Positions 1 to 9,091 are shown, counted from the stretch's first letter. The stretch is 44,110 nucleotides of DNA from Melioribacteraceae bacterium (GCA_016927595.1 JAFGMI010000001.1:1-44110), one strand, 5' to 3'. Translations and numbers: made by a program. Notes: generated by a model not told the origin, from the sequence alone.

Positions 1-777
1 ACGTTCGGCGCCATCGCTTGAATTCCAGCTTAATGTTGGTGATGTTGTCTGACCGGTTGAACCGTCCGATGGTGACAATAAATCTGGGGTAGAAGGTTTA
101 GTTCCGACTGTAGCAAAAGACCATAATGGGCTTATTGCTATTGTATTTTTTTCGTCTTTAGCCGCAATTTTCCAAAAGTATGTTTTGCTGTGGTTCAAAC
201 TATCTGCGGAGGTGTAATTTGTATTTGGTGTATTTGATAGTACCAATGAGGGATTAGAATTCAGACCCAAATAAATATCATAAAGAATATAGTCTTTATC
301 ATTATCACTACAGGTCCAACTCAGACTTGTTGTTACCGACACATCTTTTGCTCCATTTCCCGGAATTGGATTAGAGGGGATGTTTGGTGCAAAATTAGTA
401 GTGAAGTTCCATAAAGGGCTGCTTGTCTCTGCACCATCTGAATCTTTTGCAATAATTTTCCAATAGTAAGTTGTTCCAAGTTTTAAATTTTCTCGTTTAT
501 ATGTCGAGACTCCTAAATTGCTTTTTTCTATCGGTGGATTATTAGAAGTGCCTAAATATATACTATACAAAATTGCTTCTTCATCTGGATCGCTACATTC
601 CCAGCTGAAGGATAAGTTAGTATTAACACTAACGGCATTATCCGGAGGTTGAGGATTTATCGGTATTGAAGGCGCTTGATTCGGCGGAGCAATAACGACT
701 AATTCATCAGGAATACGAGGACATGCAACTAATATTAGTATTAATAAAACAAGAAATAAAATACTTGTTTTATTCAT
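1..777 (-). CDS. FN3-repeat lipoprotein, 3' end cut by window edge
   Basis: I translated this by hand: the frame is open from the ATG at 777 to base 1, giving 259 codons with no stop, so the C-terminus lies outside the window. The N-terminus is a lipoprotein signal: a hydrophobic stretch ending in LVAC with Cys19 as the predicted lipidated residue. After a proline-rich linker come repeated units of about 90 residues, each with a WxCSD-type strand and a TYYWKI.AKD strand (near residues 100 and 190). These are typical of fibronectin type III-like modules in Bacteroidota surface proteins. The start ATG overlaps the stop of the upstream PEGA gene as ATGA, so the two are probably co-translated. 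The role is unknown; surface or periplasmic display is inferred. Confidence 0.8.
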   Translation of the reverse strand, partial: MNKTSILFLVLLILILVACPRIPDELVVIAPPNQAPSIPINPQPPDNAVSVNTNLSFSWECSDPDEEAILYSIYLGTSNNPPIEKSNLGVSTYKRENLKLGTTYYWKIIAKDSDGAETSSPLWNFTTNFAPNIPSNPIPGNGAKDVSVTTSLSWTCSDNDKDYILYDIYLGLNSNPSLVLSNTPNTNYTSADSLNHSKTYFWKIAAKDEKNTIAISPLWSFATVGTKPSTPDLLSPSDGSTGQTTSPTLSWNSSDGAER

Positions 778-2693
778 AGCGGCAACCTGACATTTAATCC
801 ATAAACCAGATACTTTCCTGAATAGAAGTTAATCGTTGGATTAATTCTTGTTACATCTGTTTTATTTGTAAAGAGGGGATCAAAACTAAGTGCATCGATA
901 ATATTTACTGTGTAAACCAGAGCTAAAGCAGCTAAGGCAATAAATACTTTCTGCTTTGATTTATCCGATTCAGCATAAGCTAACTGTGCGGCGTTCAAGT
1001 TCTCATTAGTTGGTAAACTATAATAAATATTTCTCATGGAGTTGTAATCATCAATCTTCTTATTATGGTCTTTTATACTTAAATAATAGAACATCCCAGC
1101 CCCGGCTGCAGCAGTGATATAAATCCACCCCCTTCCGTTCTCATTTGTAATCTGTCCGAGTCCAGGAATTAATACTGACTGCAAAAAAGCTGAAAAGCGA
1201 GAGAAATCTTTTGTGTAAGATGTTTTTAATTCCTCATTTTGATTTGATAAATCCGCAGAGTGAGATTGAATGCTTTGAAGCTCTATACTCTCAATCGTAG
1301 TGCTGTTCTTCGAGATTACTAAATCTTTTATTTGTTCTTCATATCCATTATTTGAAATTTCCAATCTGTATTTCCCAACAGGGAGATTAATCATTTTGGC
1401 TCCGTACCATGTTTCTTTTAGTATATTATCTACCTTGAGATCAACTCTCGCACTTATCGGTTTAACGGTAATCTGAAGAGAACCCATCTCCAGTTTTAAG
1501 TCAACGTTTCTCCGCAATGATTCATTCTGTTTAATTTCTAATATCTCATCATATGCTTCATATCCTTCTTTTCTGATTTCAAGTTTATATATACCGGGTG
1601 CTAATTCAATTTTGGAACTGTTCGTATAGTCGGACTTGTTAATTAAAACTCTTGCATCAGGTGGTGTTAAATTGAGAGCAAGTGTTGCACTATACTTAGT
1701 TAGATCATATTTTTTATGAACGGATTCTAATGATTTTAAATTGATTGATTCTTTTATGGGCTGATAACCGCTTAAAATAATTTCAATTGTATGTTGACCG
1801 GGGACAACATTGGCGATTGTATCTGATATTGCTTGATTATCAATTTTTACAAACGCTTCTTTTGGTGTTACATCAAATGATATTGAAGCAGTATTCTTGC
1901 TCAAAGCATAAAAAAAATCATTCATTCCCGCTTTGTTTATTTCGATTGTATCAATAACATCCGTATATTCATCTAAAGTTAATCTTAAGCTATAAGTGCC
2001 GGGGAATTGAAAAAATTGTAAATTAGTTGATCCTTTATCTACATTATTAACGAAAGCTGTTGCACCTTCGGGCAATGTTCTTATCGTTACGGGTTGTAGA
2101 TCTAGTTGATTTAGATGAAAGTTAAAAAATATATTATTCTCCTTAACCTCAATTCTTTCAACAATTGGTTCATAGCCTTCCTTTTTAATACGTAGTAGGT
2201 GAGATCCCGGACTTATATGCATCACCATTGATGTACCTATATACTCATCATCAATATAGTACTTTGGAGAATCAACATTTGTATTTAAAACTATTGGTAT
2301 CTTTTTGTCAGCATTGCCTTTCTCTTCAATACTGTAATATCTTACAGCTCTTGGAGTTAGACCTGTGACTTTAAATTTACCTTCTATAAATCCATTGCAT
2401 TTAACAGTTATTATCTGATTTTCAGGTCTTGTGATCAGAGTGATTTTTCCTTCTACAGGTGAAATAATTTCGTCAACTATTCCACCCGTATTTGATGAAA
2501 AATTAATGTTTTCAATTGATGAATAAAGGATTAGAGCGGAGTAATCTGGATAATTTGTGAATATTGGTATAGATATCTGTTGATGAAGTTCTGTAATCTC
2601 AAATGTTTTTAATTGAGCATGCAGTGAGATTGATAGATTTACAAAAAAAAGAATAAAATAATATAGAGTAAGTTTAACATTAAATCTTTTCAT
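774..2693 (-). CDS. PEGA-repeat protein with DUF5683-like C-terminal domain
   Basis: This is a 639-residue exported protein with a signal peptide (residues 1-26, ending SLHAQ). Five consecutive PEGA-like repeats are visible at about 131-197, 200-268, 269-333, 335-400 and 403-472. Each has a PG.(Y/H).L.I...GY core, for example SPGSHLLRIKKEGYEP and APGIYKLEIRKEGYEA. Residues about 498-639 hold the LIPGLGQ motif and two hydrophobic segments (about 522-540 and 583-600), as in the DUF5683 proteins of Bacteroidota. PEGA modules are surface or periplasmic repeat domains without catalytic activity, so a structural or wall-binding role is the likeliest reading. The downstream FN3 lipoprotein overlaps it by 4 bp. 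No Shine-Dalgarno sequence is evident before the ATG. Confidence 0.85.
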   Translation of the reverse strand: MKRFNVKLTLYYFILFFVNLSISLHAQLKTFEITELHQQISIPIFTNYPDYSALILYSSIENINFSSNTGGIVDEIISPVEGKITLITRPENQIITVKCNGFIEGKFKVTGLTPRAVRYYSIEEKGNADKKIPIVLNTNVDSPKYYIDDEYIGTSMVMHISPGSHLLRIKKEGYEPIVERIEVKENNIFFNFHLNQLDLQPVTIRTLPEGATAFVNNVDKGSTNLQFFQFPGTYSLRLTLDEYTDVIDTIEINKAGMNDFFYALSKNTASISFDVTPKEAFVKIDNQAISDTIANVVPGQHTIEIILSGYQPIKESINLKSLESVHKKYDLTKYSATLALNLTPPDARVLINKSDYTNSSKIELAPGIYKLEIRKEGYEAYDEILEIKQNESLRRNVDLKLEMGSLQITVKPISARVDLKVDNILKETWYGAKMINLPVGKYRLEISNNGYEEQIKDLVISKNSTTIESIELQSIQSHSADLSNQNEELKTSYTKDFSRFSAFLQSVLIPGLGQITNENGRGWIYITAAAGAGMFYYLSIKDHNKKIDDYNSMRNIYYSLPTNENLNAAQLAYAESDKSKQKVFIALAALALVYTVNIIDALSFDPLFTNKTDVTRINPTINFYSGKYLVYGLNVRLPL

Positions 2694-2873
2694 TAAAAGA
2701 ACCGGTTGATCAAAAATGTCCCCCGATATTTACAAATAAAGCTCTTTCAAATAATTACAAAATAAATATTCATAAAAATTAAATCAATAATAATCTATTT
2801 TCAGCAATTTACAATTAAAAAGAAAGGTTAAAACTAAATATTAACTCACTGATTCAGCCTATTAATTACGTTT

Positions 2874-3306
2874 TTACATCTCTATAGTTAACGGTTTGTC
2901 AAGGATTTCCCTATCTTTCTCCAAAAGAAACATTGAGAAGTGGCATGAATAAAATACTTACGCGCTGAGTGACCTTGCCCGTCGCATACATTCAGCCAGC
3001 CGGCGGAGATGCTTTCCGAATACTTCTTCCATTCTAAGATATCTTCGTCAAGAGAAACGGCAATTAATTCTGTCTTCTTGTTCTTTTGTTTTATGTAAAG
3101 GTCCGGGATCATGTTTCCTGTTTTTTTCATAAAACAGCAGCATTATTTGCATAAATGTAAAGAATAAGCTTTCCGGGGGCATAACTCGCTACTTTACTTT
3201 TACCGCATTCTGTCCGTTTCCTCCACTTCTTTTTCTGAATTTTGCCGGAGCGGGGAATTCCATTATGTTCGCAGCAAAAGTGGTCATCAAGGTAAAAGAA
3301 CATAAT
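2874..3306 (-). pseudogene. Decayed TlpA/DUF5106-type thiol-disulfide oxidoreductase
   Basis: Read in shifting minus-strand frames, the region gives the C-terminal half of a thioredoxin-fold protein. One frame has GKLILYIYANNAAVL followed by a stop (3129-3127) where the second Cys of CxxC is expected. The next has MIPDLYIKQKNKK, then LIAVSLDEDILEWKKY and KYFIHATSQ. A lost base near 2934 moves the reading to MFLLEKDREILDKPL and a stop at 2876-2874. The pieces join in order into a plausible redoxin C-terminus, and both catalytic cysteines are gone. The part upstream of about 3200 is poorly recognisable, so the right boundary is approximate. The open stretches 2888-3130 and 3127-3351 are therefore fragments of one dead gene. 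The rest of this 677-bp gap (2694-2873) is AT-rich with nothing I can assign. Confidence 0.7.
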
Positions 3307-3337
3307 TTTTTCAGAAAAGAAAAAAATATTTAAAAAT

Positions 3338-3364
3338 AAAAATCCCCGCATGGCGGGGATTTTT
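3338..3364 (-). terminator. Rho-independent terminator after tRNA-Lys
   Basis: A perfect hairpin, ATCCCCGC (3342-3349), loop ATG, GCGGGGAT (3353-3360), extends with A-T pairs on both sides. On the minus strand it follows the tRNA-Lys 3' end by only a few bases and is trailed by T-rich sequence. The symmetric A/T flanks could let it work in both directions. Confidence 0.8.
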
Positions 3365-3370
3365 AAACGT

Positions 3371-3442
3371 GCATCCTGGGGGATTCGAACCCCCGACCTG
3401 CTGATTAAGAGTCAGATGCTCTACCAACTGAGCTAAGGATGC
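3371..3442 (-). tRNA. tRNA-Lys (anticodon CTT)
   Basis: The minus strand folds as a canonical 72-nt tRNA. The acceptor arms are GCATCCT and AGGATGC. The D-arm is GCTCAGTTGGTAGAGC, the anticodon stem is CTGA/TCAG with loop CTCTTAA, and the T-arm is GGGGG-TTCGAAT-CCCCC. The loop places CTT at positions 34-36, which reads AAG and gives lysine. No CCA is encoded after the discriminator end, as is common in Bacteroidota-group genomes. A promoter and a terminator flank it closely, so it appears to be a single-gene transcription unit. Confidence 0.96.
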
Positions 3443-3446
3443 GTTG

Positions 3447-3477
3447 CAAATATAAGGGATTAGACAAATTTGTCCAA
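3447..3477 (-). promoter_or_regulatory. Promoter of tRNA-Lys
   Basis: On the minus strand TTGGAC (3477-3472) is followed after exactly 17 bases by TATATTTG (3454-3447). The tRNA 5' end lies 5 bases further. TATATTTG fits both a sigma70-like -10 (TATATT) and the Bacteroidota -7 consensus TAnnTTTG. The 12-bp palindrome GACAAATTTGTC (3463-3474) overlaps the upstream element. This is a sequence-based inference only. Confidence 0.6.
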
Positions 3478-3510
3478 GCGGTTAAGTGGTTAAAAAAGTC
3501 TGTAAAGTTA

Positions 3511-3538
3511 TAAAATCAGGCTCTATGGTAATTGAGCC
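3511..3538 (-). terminator. Probable terminator of the efflux operon
   Basis: Downstream of the RND permease stop, the minus strand carries GGCTC (3538-3534), a 10-nt loop and GAGCC (3523-3519), then TGATTTTAT. The stem is short but GC-rich relative to its surroundings and the T-run follows directly. It marks the likely end of the tolC-MFP-RND transcript. Confidence 0.5.
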
Positions 3539-3550
3539 ACATTAGCTTTT

Positions 3551-6500
3551 CTATTCTTTAGTAAATATTTTATAGAGCACCGGCACAACAAGTAATGTAA
3601 GAAATGTCGAAACTGAAAGACCGCCGATAATAGTCCAGCCCATCGGTCCCCACAATGCACCCCCGCTTATTGTCAGCGGAAGCAGACCACCTATTGTGGT
3701 TGCGGTTGTAACAATAATCGGTATAAACCTGGTTTCACATGCTTTAACTATTGCATCAGCCAGTTTAATGCCTTCGGCACGGAGCTGGTTCGTGTAATCG
3801 ACAAGAATTATCGAATTGTTAACTACTATTCCAACAAGACTTGTTAAACCGACAAATGCCAGGAATGAGAAAGAGTAACCGGTAATAAGAAGAAACACTA
3901 TAGAACCGATTAGAGCTAACGGAATAGCTGTAAAAACAATCAACGGCTGCGAGACCGAGTTAAATTGCAGAACAAGCACGGCGATTATTCCGAGCATGGC
4001 AATCAGTATTGCTTTAGACATATCCCCGAACGATTCTTCTCGTGTTTCTACTTCACCCGCAGCATTATAACTATATCCCTTCTGCCAGTTAAAACTATCA
4101 AGCTTATTAATGATTTCCTGTGTAGCTTCATTTACCGAAACGTCGGTTTCAACATCAGCCGTGATAATTACATTCCTTTCCAGATTGTAATGATTTATTG
4201 TAAGAGGACTTGAAACAAACTCCAGCGATGCAAGATTCGATAACGGGATAAGCGCCCCGCTCATTGAAGAAATATAAATTTTCGATAAATCTTCGAACTT
4301 TGTTTTATCTTCGACCGGAAGTCGTAAAACGATATCGTACTTTTTGCCGTCATCATCAGTAAACTCCGAAACCGTCAATCCGTTTACTGCGGCACGTACT
4401 GTTCTGTCAATCTCTATTATCGGGACGCCCAGCATGGAAGCCTTTTCACGATTAATGCTTATCTTTAAATCAGCTTTTGTTGTCTTAAGCGGATTATTAA
4501 CATTTATTACTCCGCCCGTTTCTCTCATAAGTTGTTCAACATCAAGAGATATGGCTCGAAGTTCATTAATATTTTCACCAAGAACTCTTATCGCAATCGG
4601 CGCATCAATGGGCGGACCCTGTTCGAATGTTTTTACGGTTATATCTGCACCCGTAATACCGCTTACTTCTTTTCTAACCTCCGATACAACTTTTCCCAGA
4701 ACTTCATCATCGAATTCTTTCAACTCAACAAACACCTGTGCATAATGCGCGGTTTCATTCCTTTGAACAGTGTTATAATATACCCGTGGATTTCCCTTAC
4801 CGATATTTGTTGTAAACACTTTAATCTCATCTCTACCGCTTAAAATTTCTTCAACCTGCCGTGCAACGCGGTCTGTTTCATCCAGATTAGTACCACTCGG
4901 TAATTCTATTTCAACCAGAAACTGTGGTCTGTCGGATTTAGGAAAGAAGCTTACACCTACCAGCGGAAACAACCCGAGACTTACCAAAAAAAACATGACT
5001 GCAAAGGTTATGATAAGTTTTGGTCTTGCCAGTGCAAAGCTTAACCTGGGTTTATATATATTCTCGATAAATTTGTCCAACGCCTTTCTCACATAATTTC
5101 TTTCTTCTCTTTTATGTGCTTTTATAAACCTGCTGGACAGGTAAGGAGTAAGGGTAAGAGATAAAAGTAATGATGAAAGAAGAATATAAACTACAATCAG
5201 AGGCATACTTCGTATAAAATCTCCTGTTACATCGCCGATTAATATCACAGGAACAAACGCCAGAATAGTAGTAACGGTGGAGCTTGTTATTGCCCATCCT
5301 ATTTGTGATGTGGCTTTGGATGCCGCCTCTTGTGGGGAGTATCCATCGTCCATAAACCGGCTGATATTTTCAGTTACGACTATCGCATTGTCAACAAGAA
5401 GACCGAGAGATATTACCAGTCCCGCTATTGTTATCTGTTGTATCCCGTAACCGCTTAAGTCTATAAAAAATATTCCCATCAAAATTGAAACGGGTATTGC
5501 CAGCATTACAATTAATGACGGTCGTAATCCGACGGACAAAAACACAACTAACCCGACCAGAACCAAGCCCTGCAGAAGATTAATAAAAAATCCGTTCAAA
5601 CGATTCGTAACATTCCTTGTCTGATCTATTACAATCTGTAGCTCCATATCGGCAGGAAGATCATTTTTGAACTTATTCATTTCTGCTTTCAATCCATCCA
5701 TTACATTATAGATGTTTGTTCCCGCTTTCTGAGTGGCGGTAATAAAAACAGATCTTTTACCGTTTGTTCTGGCAAAATATTCATTATCGCGGTAATCAAA
5801 CGAAATATCCGCAACATTTTTAAGGCTTACATTTTTACCGGCATAAGAATTAATAACAATATTCTCTATCTGCAAAAGATTTTTAAAACTTCCGCTTGTC
5901 TTTATATTGAATTTCTTCCTGCCTATATCAATATCACCGCCCGGTATATTCGAGTTTTCAGTTACGATTCTATCAATTACCGATGCCAGCGATATATTTA
6001 AAGCAGCCAATCGTTCCATGTCAACAGAGATTCTCACTTCCTGCTCCGGGTATGCCATTACTTCAATCTTTTTAATATCGCGGACTTTTTCCAGCATTGA
6101 TTGCAGTCTTTCCGCTTCATACTGCATATCCGAATACCCGGCATTTTCCGAAACCAATGCCGCCTGCAAAATGGCAACATCCGTACTTTCCCACTTCATA
6201 AATTTTAATGAATAGATCTGATCGGGCAGTTCGCTTTCTATCCCGTTAACTTTCTGAATAACATCCGAATATTTTTCGGACGCATCGCTCCCCGCAATGA
6301 ACTCAATTGAAATTACTGCAAGACCGTCGCGCATATTGGATTCGATTTCTTTTATATCACTTAATTCATTCAATTCGGTTTCGATTTTATCAACTACTAA
6401 TTCTTCCATGTCCTTGGGAGTTGCACCCGGATATATTATAATAACGCTCGTTCCGGGAGGAGTAACCTGCGGATCTTCACTCCTGGGCATGTTTAGAAAA

Positions 6501-6583
6501 GATGATATACCGAGTGCGATGAACAACACAAAGACTATCGAAGTAAACTGATGATTTTTAATTGCCAATCCGGGTAATCTCAT
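3551..6583 (-). CDS. RND-family efflux transporter permease
   Basis: This 1010-residue inner-membrane protein has the AcrB-superfamily plan. TM1 lies near residues 14-31, a large periplasmic loop follows to about 330, TM2-6 span about 331-480, TM7 is near 523-545, a second periplasmic loop follows, and the last TM group spans about 857-1006. The TM4 motif is GLLVDNAIVV, with D398 matching the first AcrB proton-relay Asp and N399 replacing the second. TM10 reads GIVVNNSIILVDY, with N922 where AcrB has Lys. This resembles HAE1-like pumps outside the AcrB clade, though the substrate cannot be told from sequence. It is the last gene of the operon, 17 bp after the membrane fusion protein. It would export small hydrophobic compounds using the proton gradient. 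Confidence 0.92.
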   Translation of the reverse strand: MRLPGLAIKNHQFTSIVFVLFIALGISSFLNMPRSEDPQVTPPGTSVIIIYPGATPKDMEELVVDKIETELNELSDIKEIESNMRDGLAVISIEFIAGSDASEKYSDVIQKVNGIESELPDQIYSLKFMKWESTDVAILQAALVSENAGYSDMQYEAERLQSMLEKVRDIKKIEVMAYPEQEVRISVDMERLAALNISLASVIDRIVTENSNIPGGDIDIGRKKFNIKTSGSFKNLLQIENIVINSYAGKNVSLKNVADISFDYRDNEYFARTNGKRSVFITATQKAGTNIYNVMDGLKAEMNKFKNDLPADMELQIVIDQTRNVTNRLNGFFINLLQGLVLVGLVVFLSVGLRPSLIVMLAIPVSILMGIFFIDLSGYGIQQITIAGLVISLGLLVDNAIVVTENISRFMDDGYSPQEAASKATSQIGWAITSSTVTTILAFVPVILIGDVTGDFIRSMPLIVVYILLSSLLLSLTLTPYLSSRFIKAHKREERNYVRKALDKFIENIYKPRLSFALARPKLIITFAVMFFLVSLGLFPLVGVSFFPKSDRPQFLVEIELPSGTNLDETDRVARQVEEILSGRDEIKVFTTNIGKGNPRVYYNTVQRNETAHYAQVFVELKEFDDEVLGKVVSEVRKEVSGITGADITVKTFEQGPPIDAPIAIRVLGENINELRAISLDVEQLMRETGGVINVNNPLKTTKADLKISINREKASMLGVPIIEIDRTVRAAVNGLTVSEFTDDDGKKYDIVLRLPVEDKTKFEDLSKIYISSMSGALIPLSNLASLEFVSSPLTINHYNLERNVIITADVETDVSVNEATQEIINKLDSFNWQKGYSYNAAGEVETREESFGDMSKAILIAMLGIIAVLVLQFNSVSQPLIVFTAIPLALIGSIVFLLITGYSFSFLAFVGLTSLVGIVVNNSIILVDYTNQLRAEGIKLADAIVKACETRFIPIIVTTATTIGGLLPLTISGGALWGPMGWTIIGGLSVSTFLTLLVVPVLYKIFTKE

Positions 6584-6600
6584 TTCACGTCCTGCTTAAA

Positions 6601-7638
6601 TTACTGCTGATTAGTTTTTATTTTACTTCCTTCCTGTAAATATTCAGCCGATTTCGATACCACGATCTGACCGTCTTCCAATCCTCCGGATATATAAACA
6701 ACATCATCGTTCAAAGCTTTAATATCTACACATGTTTTTTTGACATGATTGTCATTATCCGGAACAAATACATTTGCTCTGCGACCTTCAGCATCAACAA
6801 GCGCTTCAATAGGCAGTACAATCAAACTCTCCTTAATCGATGGAATAATTTTTATTTTGCCTATAAAACCCGAAGCAAGTTTTTCTGTTGTGGGTGTTAG
6901 TTCCAGTTTTACTTCGTAAGTACCTGTTCTCGGATCGGCTCCCTGACCTACTTCTATAACTCTTGCTTCAAACGGATTTTCGGGATAAGCGTCGAAATTA
7001 ACCAACGCCGAATCTCCGATGGATATTTTTATAATGTCGATATCTGATATGCCTGTACTTATTTTCCATCTATCGGCAGCGCTCCCGAAGAGTAATACAG
7101 GATACCCGGCATTTGTTATTTCGTTTTCTTCAGAAATAATTCTCAATATTTTACCATCCGAAGGAGCTTTAATTACCGAGTATTCCCTGTTGAATCTGGC
7201 AATTTTAAAATCGGACTCGGCAACATCCAAAGCCGTTTTCATATTCTGAAGCTGCTCGAGGGTTGCCACTTTTTCATTATATAAATTTTGAATCCGTTCA
7301 TAATCGCGCTTTGCTTTCTCCACTCCGTTCCTCGCTTTCGAGAAATTCGCATCAATCTCATCCTGTTTAAGAGACGCCAGAACATCTCCTTCTTTGACGG
7401 ATTGTCCTTGTTTTATATGTATAGATTCAATTATTCCCGGAATTTTAAAAGAGAGTGAAGATTCTTTTGATGCGCTGAGTTTTCCGGTTGCTCTTAACGG
7501 AACCGAAACCTGTTTTACGGCTGCTTTTGTAACGTCAACTAAAACAACGTTTTCAACAGCTTCTGTTTCGGGTTCTTCCCTGCACGAGCCAAGAAAAACA
7601 ATTAGAATTACAATTACCGTATTAAATAATAATTTCAT
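6601..7638 (-). CDS. RND efflux periplasmic adaptor (HlyD/MFP family) lipoprotein
   Basis: The 345-residue protein begins with a lipoprotein signal ending LGSC (Cys19), so it is expected to be anchored to a membrane. A biotinyl-lipoyl-like half-motif (IKQGQSVKEGDVLASL, about 75-90) is followed by a coiled-coil hairpin (about 92-140). The second half-motif (IKAPSDGKILRI, about 157-168), a beta-barrel and a membrane-proximal domain follow, which is the standard MFP order. It bridges the RND pump and the TolC-like channel. It begins 14 bp after tolC and ends 17 bp before the permease, consistent with one transcript. Confidence 0.93.
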   Translation of the reverse strand: MKLLFNTVIVILIVFLGSCREEPETEAVENVVLVDVTKAAVKQVSVPLRATGKLSASKESSLSFKIPGIIESIHIKQGQSVKEGDVLASLKQDEIDANFSKARNGVEKAKRDYERIQNLYNEKVATLEQLQNMKTALDVAESDFKIARFNREYSVIKAPSDGKILRIISEENEITNAGYPVLLFGSAADRWKISTGISDIDIIKISIGDSALVNFDAYPENPFEARVIEVGQGADPRTGTYEVKLELTPTTEKLASGFIGKIKIIPSIKESLIVLPIEALVDAEGRRANVFVPDNDNHVKKTCVDIKALNDDVVYISGGLEDGQIVVSKSAEYLQEGSKIKTNQQ

Positions 7639-7652
7639 CTCTACTCCGATTA

Positions 7653-9026
7653 TTAATTTTCCTGATCGGCAAATATTAAATTGTATCCCGCAGTAGCTCT
7701 TTCTAATCCGGCACAGCTTATAAGGAAATCGTACTTGCTTATCACTTCGCTGACAGATGCTTCCGTGAGCCTAGTCTGTGCGTCAATTAGTTCTATCTGT
7801 GATACGAGATCGTTTTCATATTTTTTTAGTATTATTCTGTAAGATTCTGCTGCACTTTTTTTTCTTTTTCCTGCAGCAACCTGTTTTTCCATATTTACTC
7901 TGAGGTTTTCTAAAATATTTCTGGTCTGCAGAAGAATTGATCTCTCAAGTTCACGGTACTTTGCATTTAGTTCTTTCTTATCTAATTCAGCCTGCTCTAC
8001 TCTCGCATTATCCTGCATACCGTTAAACAGGTTCCACTGCATTACGATTGATGCCATCCAGTAATCATCGTCTTTTGTAAAACTATATTCTTCACCCTGA
8101 TAACCGTAATCCACTGCGAGCACAGCCCCCGGCAGATATGCTGATTTGCTAAGCTTAATTAAATTTTCAGATGCGTCTAAAGCAAAGCTCAGCTGTTGTA
8201 GTTCTTCCCTGCCGTTGATCGCTCTTTCAAAAAGGAAATCCTCTTTTTCAATATCTATTGCAGAGCTTGCTTCTTCTTTAACAATAATTTCAGCATCAAA
8301 TGGTCTGTTTAGTAAGAAATTGAAATATGATTTTGCTATATCCCTGTTTTTCAGCGCTTCCGCCTTGCTTTCTATAATCTCAGCAAGTTCTGATTCTGCT
8401 CTGTAAATTACTTCCATTGTTACTTTTTCATTTTGGAATAAAATCTTACTTACACGCAGGTTCTCTTCAACCAATTTTTCAGCATCGTTAATAATTTCCA
8501 GCACCTTAATTGTTTTAGCATAATTGTAGTAAGATGTTTTAATTTCTTTTACAAGTTCTCTTGCATAAGCGTTTCTCTCGGCTTTCTGTAGTGACTTTAA
8601 GTCCGACTTGATCTTATAATTGAAGTATATTTCAGGCTTAAAAACCGGTTGGATCAAACTAATTTTTGTTTCATGCTCCGTCTCTCTAAGAAACGGAATT
8701 GTTTCATTCGGAATATCGGTGGGGTAAACCGGTTGCCCGATTATATAGTTTAAGCCATTGTAAATCGGGTTAACCATATCTCCTATCGGGACATCAATCG
8801 TTCTTCCGCCGCCTGCCCTGGTGTATCGTGCATTAATGCTTAGTGACGGAAAAAACAGTCCTCTTGCTTCGCTTAATGCTGAAACGCTTTTGCTAAAAGA
8901 GAACTCTTTCTGCTTCATCGTGAGGTTGTTCTTCAGTCCTTCCATTATATAACTTTCAAGAGGAGTTGTTTGTGCAACGACTTCACTTAGCAGTAATAAT
9001 AATATCAGAGCTCCGGATTTATACAT
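7653..9026 (-). CDS. TolC-family outer membrane efflux protein
   Basis: This 457-residue protein has a cleavable signal (about residues 1-18, ending VVAQ) and the two-repeat OEP organisation. Long amphipathic helices rich in Glu, Lys and Ala lie around 30-60, 140-260 and 330-440, separated by beta-strand segments such as LSINARYTR and VLAVDYGYQGEEYS. It would trimerise into the outer-membrane channel of the tripartite pump encoded by the next two genes. GGAG lies 7 bases before the ATG. A 15-bp palindrome sits 32-46 bp upstream of the start, suggesting this gene has its own repressible promoter. Confidence 0.93.
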   Translation of the reverse strand: MYKSGALILLLLLSEVVAQTTPLESYIMEGLKNNLTMKQKEFSFSKSVSALSEARGLFFPSLSINARYTRAGGGRTIDVPIGDMVNPIYNGLNYIIGQPVYPTDIPNETIPFLRETEHETKISLIQPVFKPEIYFNYKIKSDLKSLQKAERNAYARELVKEIKTSYYNYAKTIKVLEIINDAEKLVEENLRVSKILFQNEKVTMEVIYRAESELAEIIESKAEALKNRDIAKSYFNFLLNRPFDAEIIVKEEASSAIDIEKEDFLFERAINGREELQQLSFALDASENLIKLSKSAYLPGAVLAVDYGYQGEEYSFTKDDDYWMASIVMQWNLFNGMQDNARVEQAELDKKELNAKYRELERSILLQTRNILENLRVNMEKQVAAGKRKKSAAESYRIILKKYENDLVSQIELIDAQTRLTEASVSEVISKYDFLISCAGLERATAGYNLIFADQEN

Positions 9027-9057
9027 TTTTTCTCCAAATTATAGTACTGTTTAATAA

Positions 9058-9072
9058 ATGACTATAAGTCAT
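9058..9072. promoter_or_regulatory. Candidate TetR operator upstream of the tolC-type gene
   Basis: ATGACT-ATA-AGTCAT is a perfect 15-bp palindrome in the 65-bp gap between the regulator and the tolC-type gene. Its half-site, (A)TGAC/GTCA(T), recurs upstream of tetR at 9747-9768, as expected for sites bound by the same dimeric repressor. Binding is inferred. Confidence 0.6.
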
Positions 9073-9091
9073 AAAACAGATAAAAAATATA

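Noticed and set aside
3127-3351. A 74-codon minus-strand frame beside the tRNA
   Set aside because: It begins inside a terminator hairpin and contains a piece of a decayed thioredoxin gene, so it is not an independent gene.
3475-3510. tRNA-like string GTCCAAGCGGTTAAGTGG
   Set aside because: It cannot form acceptor, anticodon and T-arms; it is probably chance.
4344-4745. 133-codon plus-strand frame inside the RND gene
   Set aside because: It is antisense to a well-conserved transmembrane protein and has no recognisable motif.
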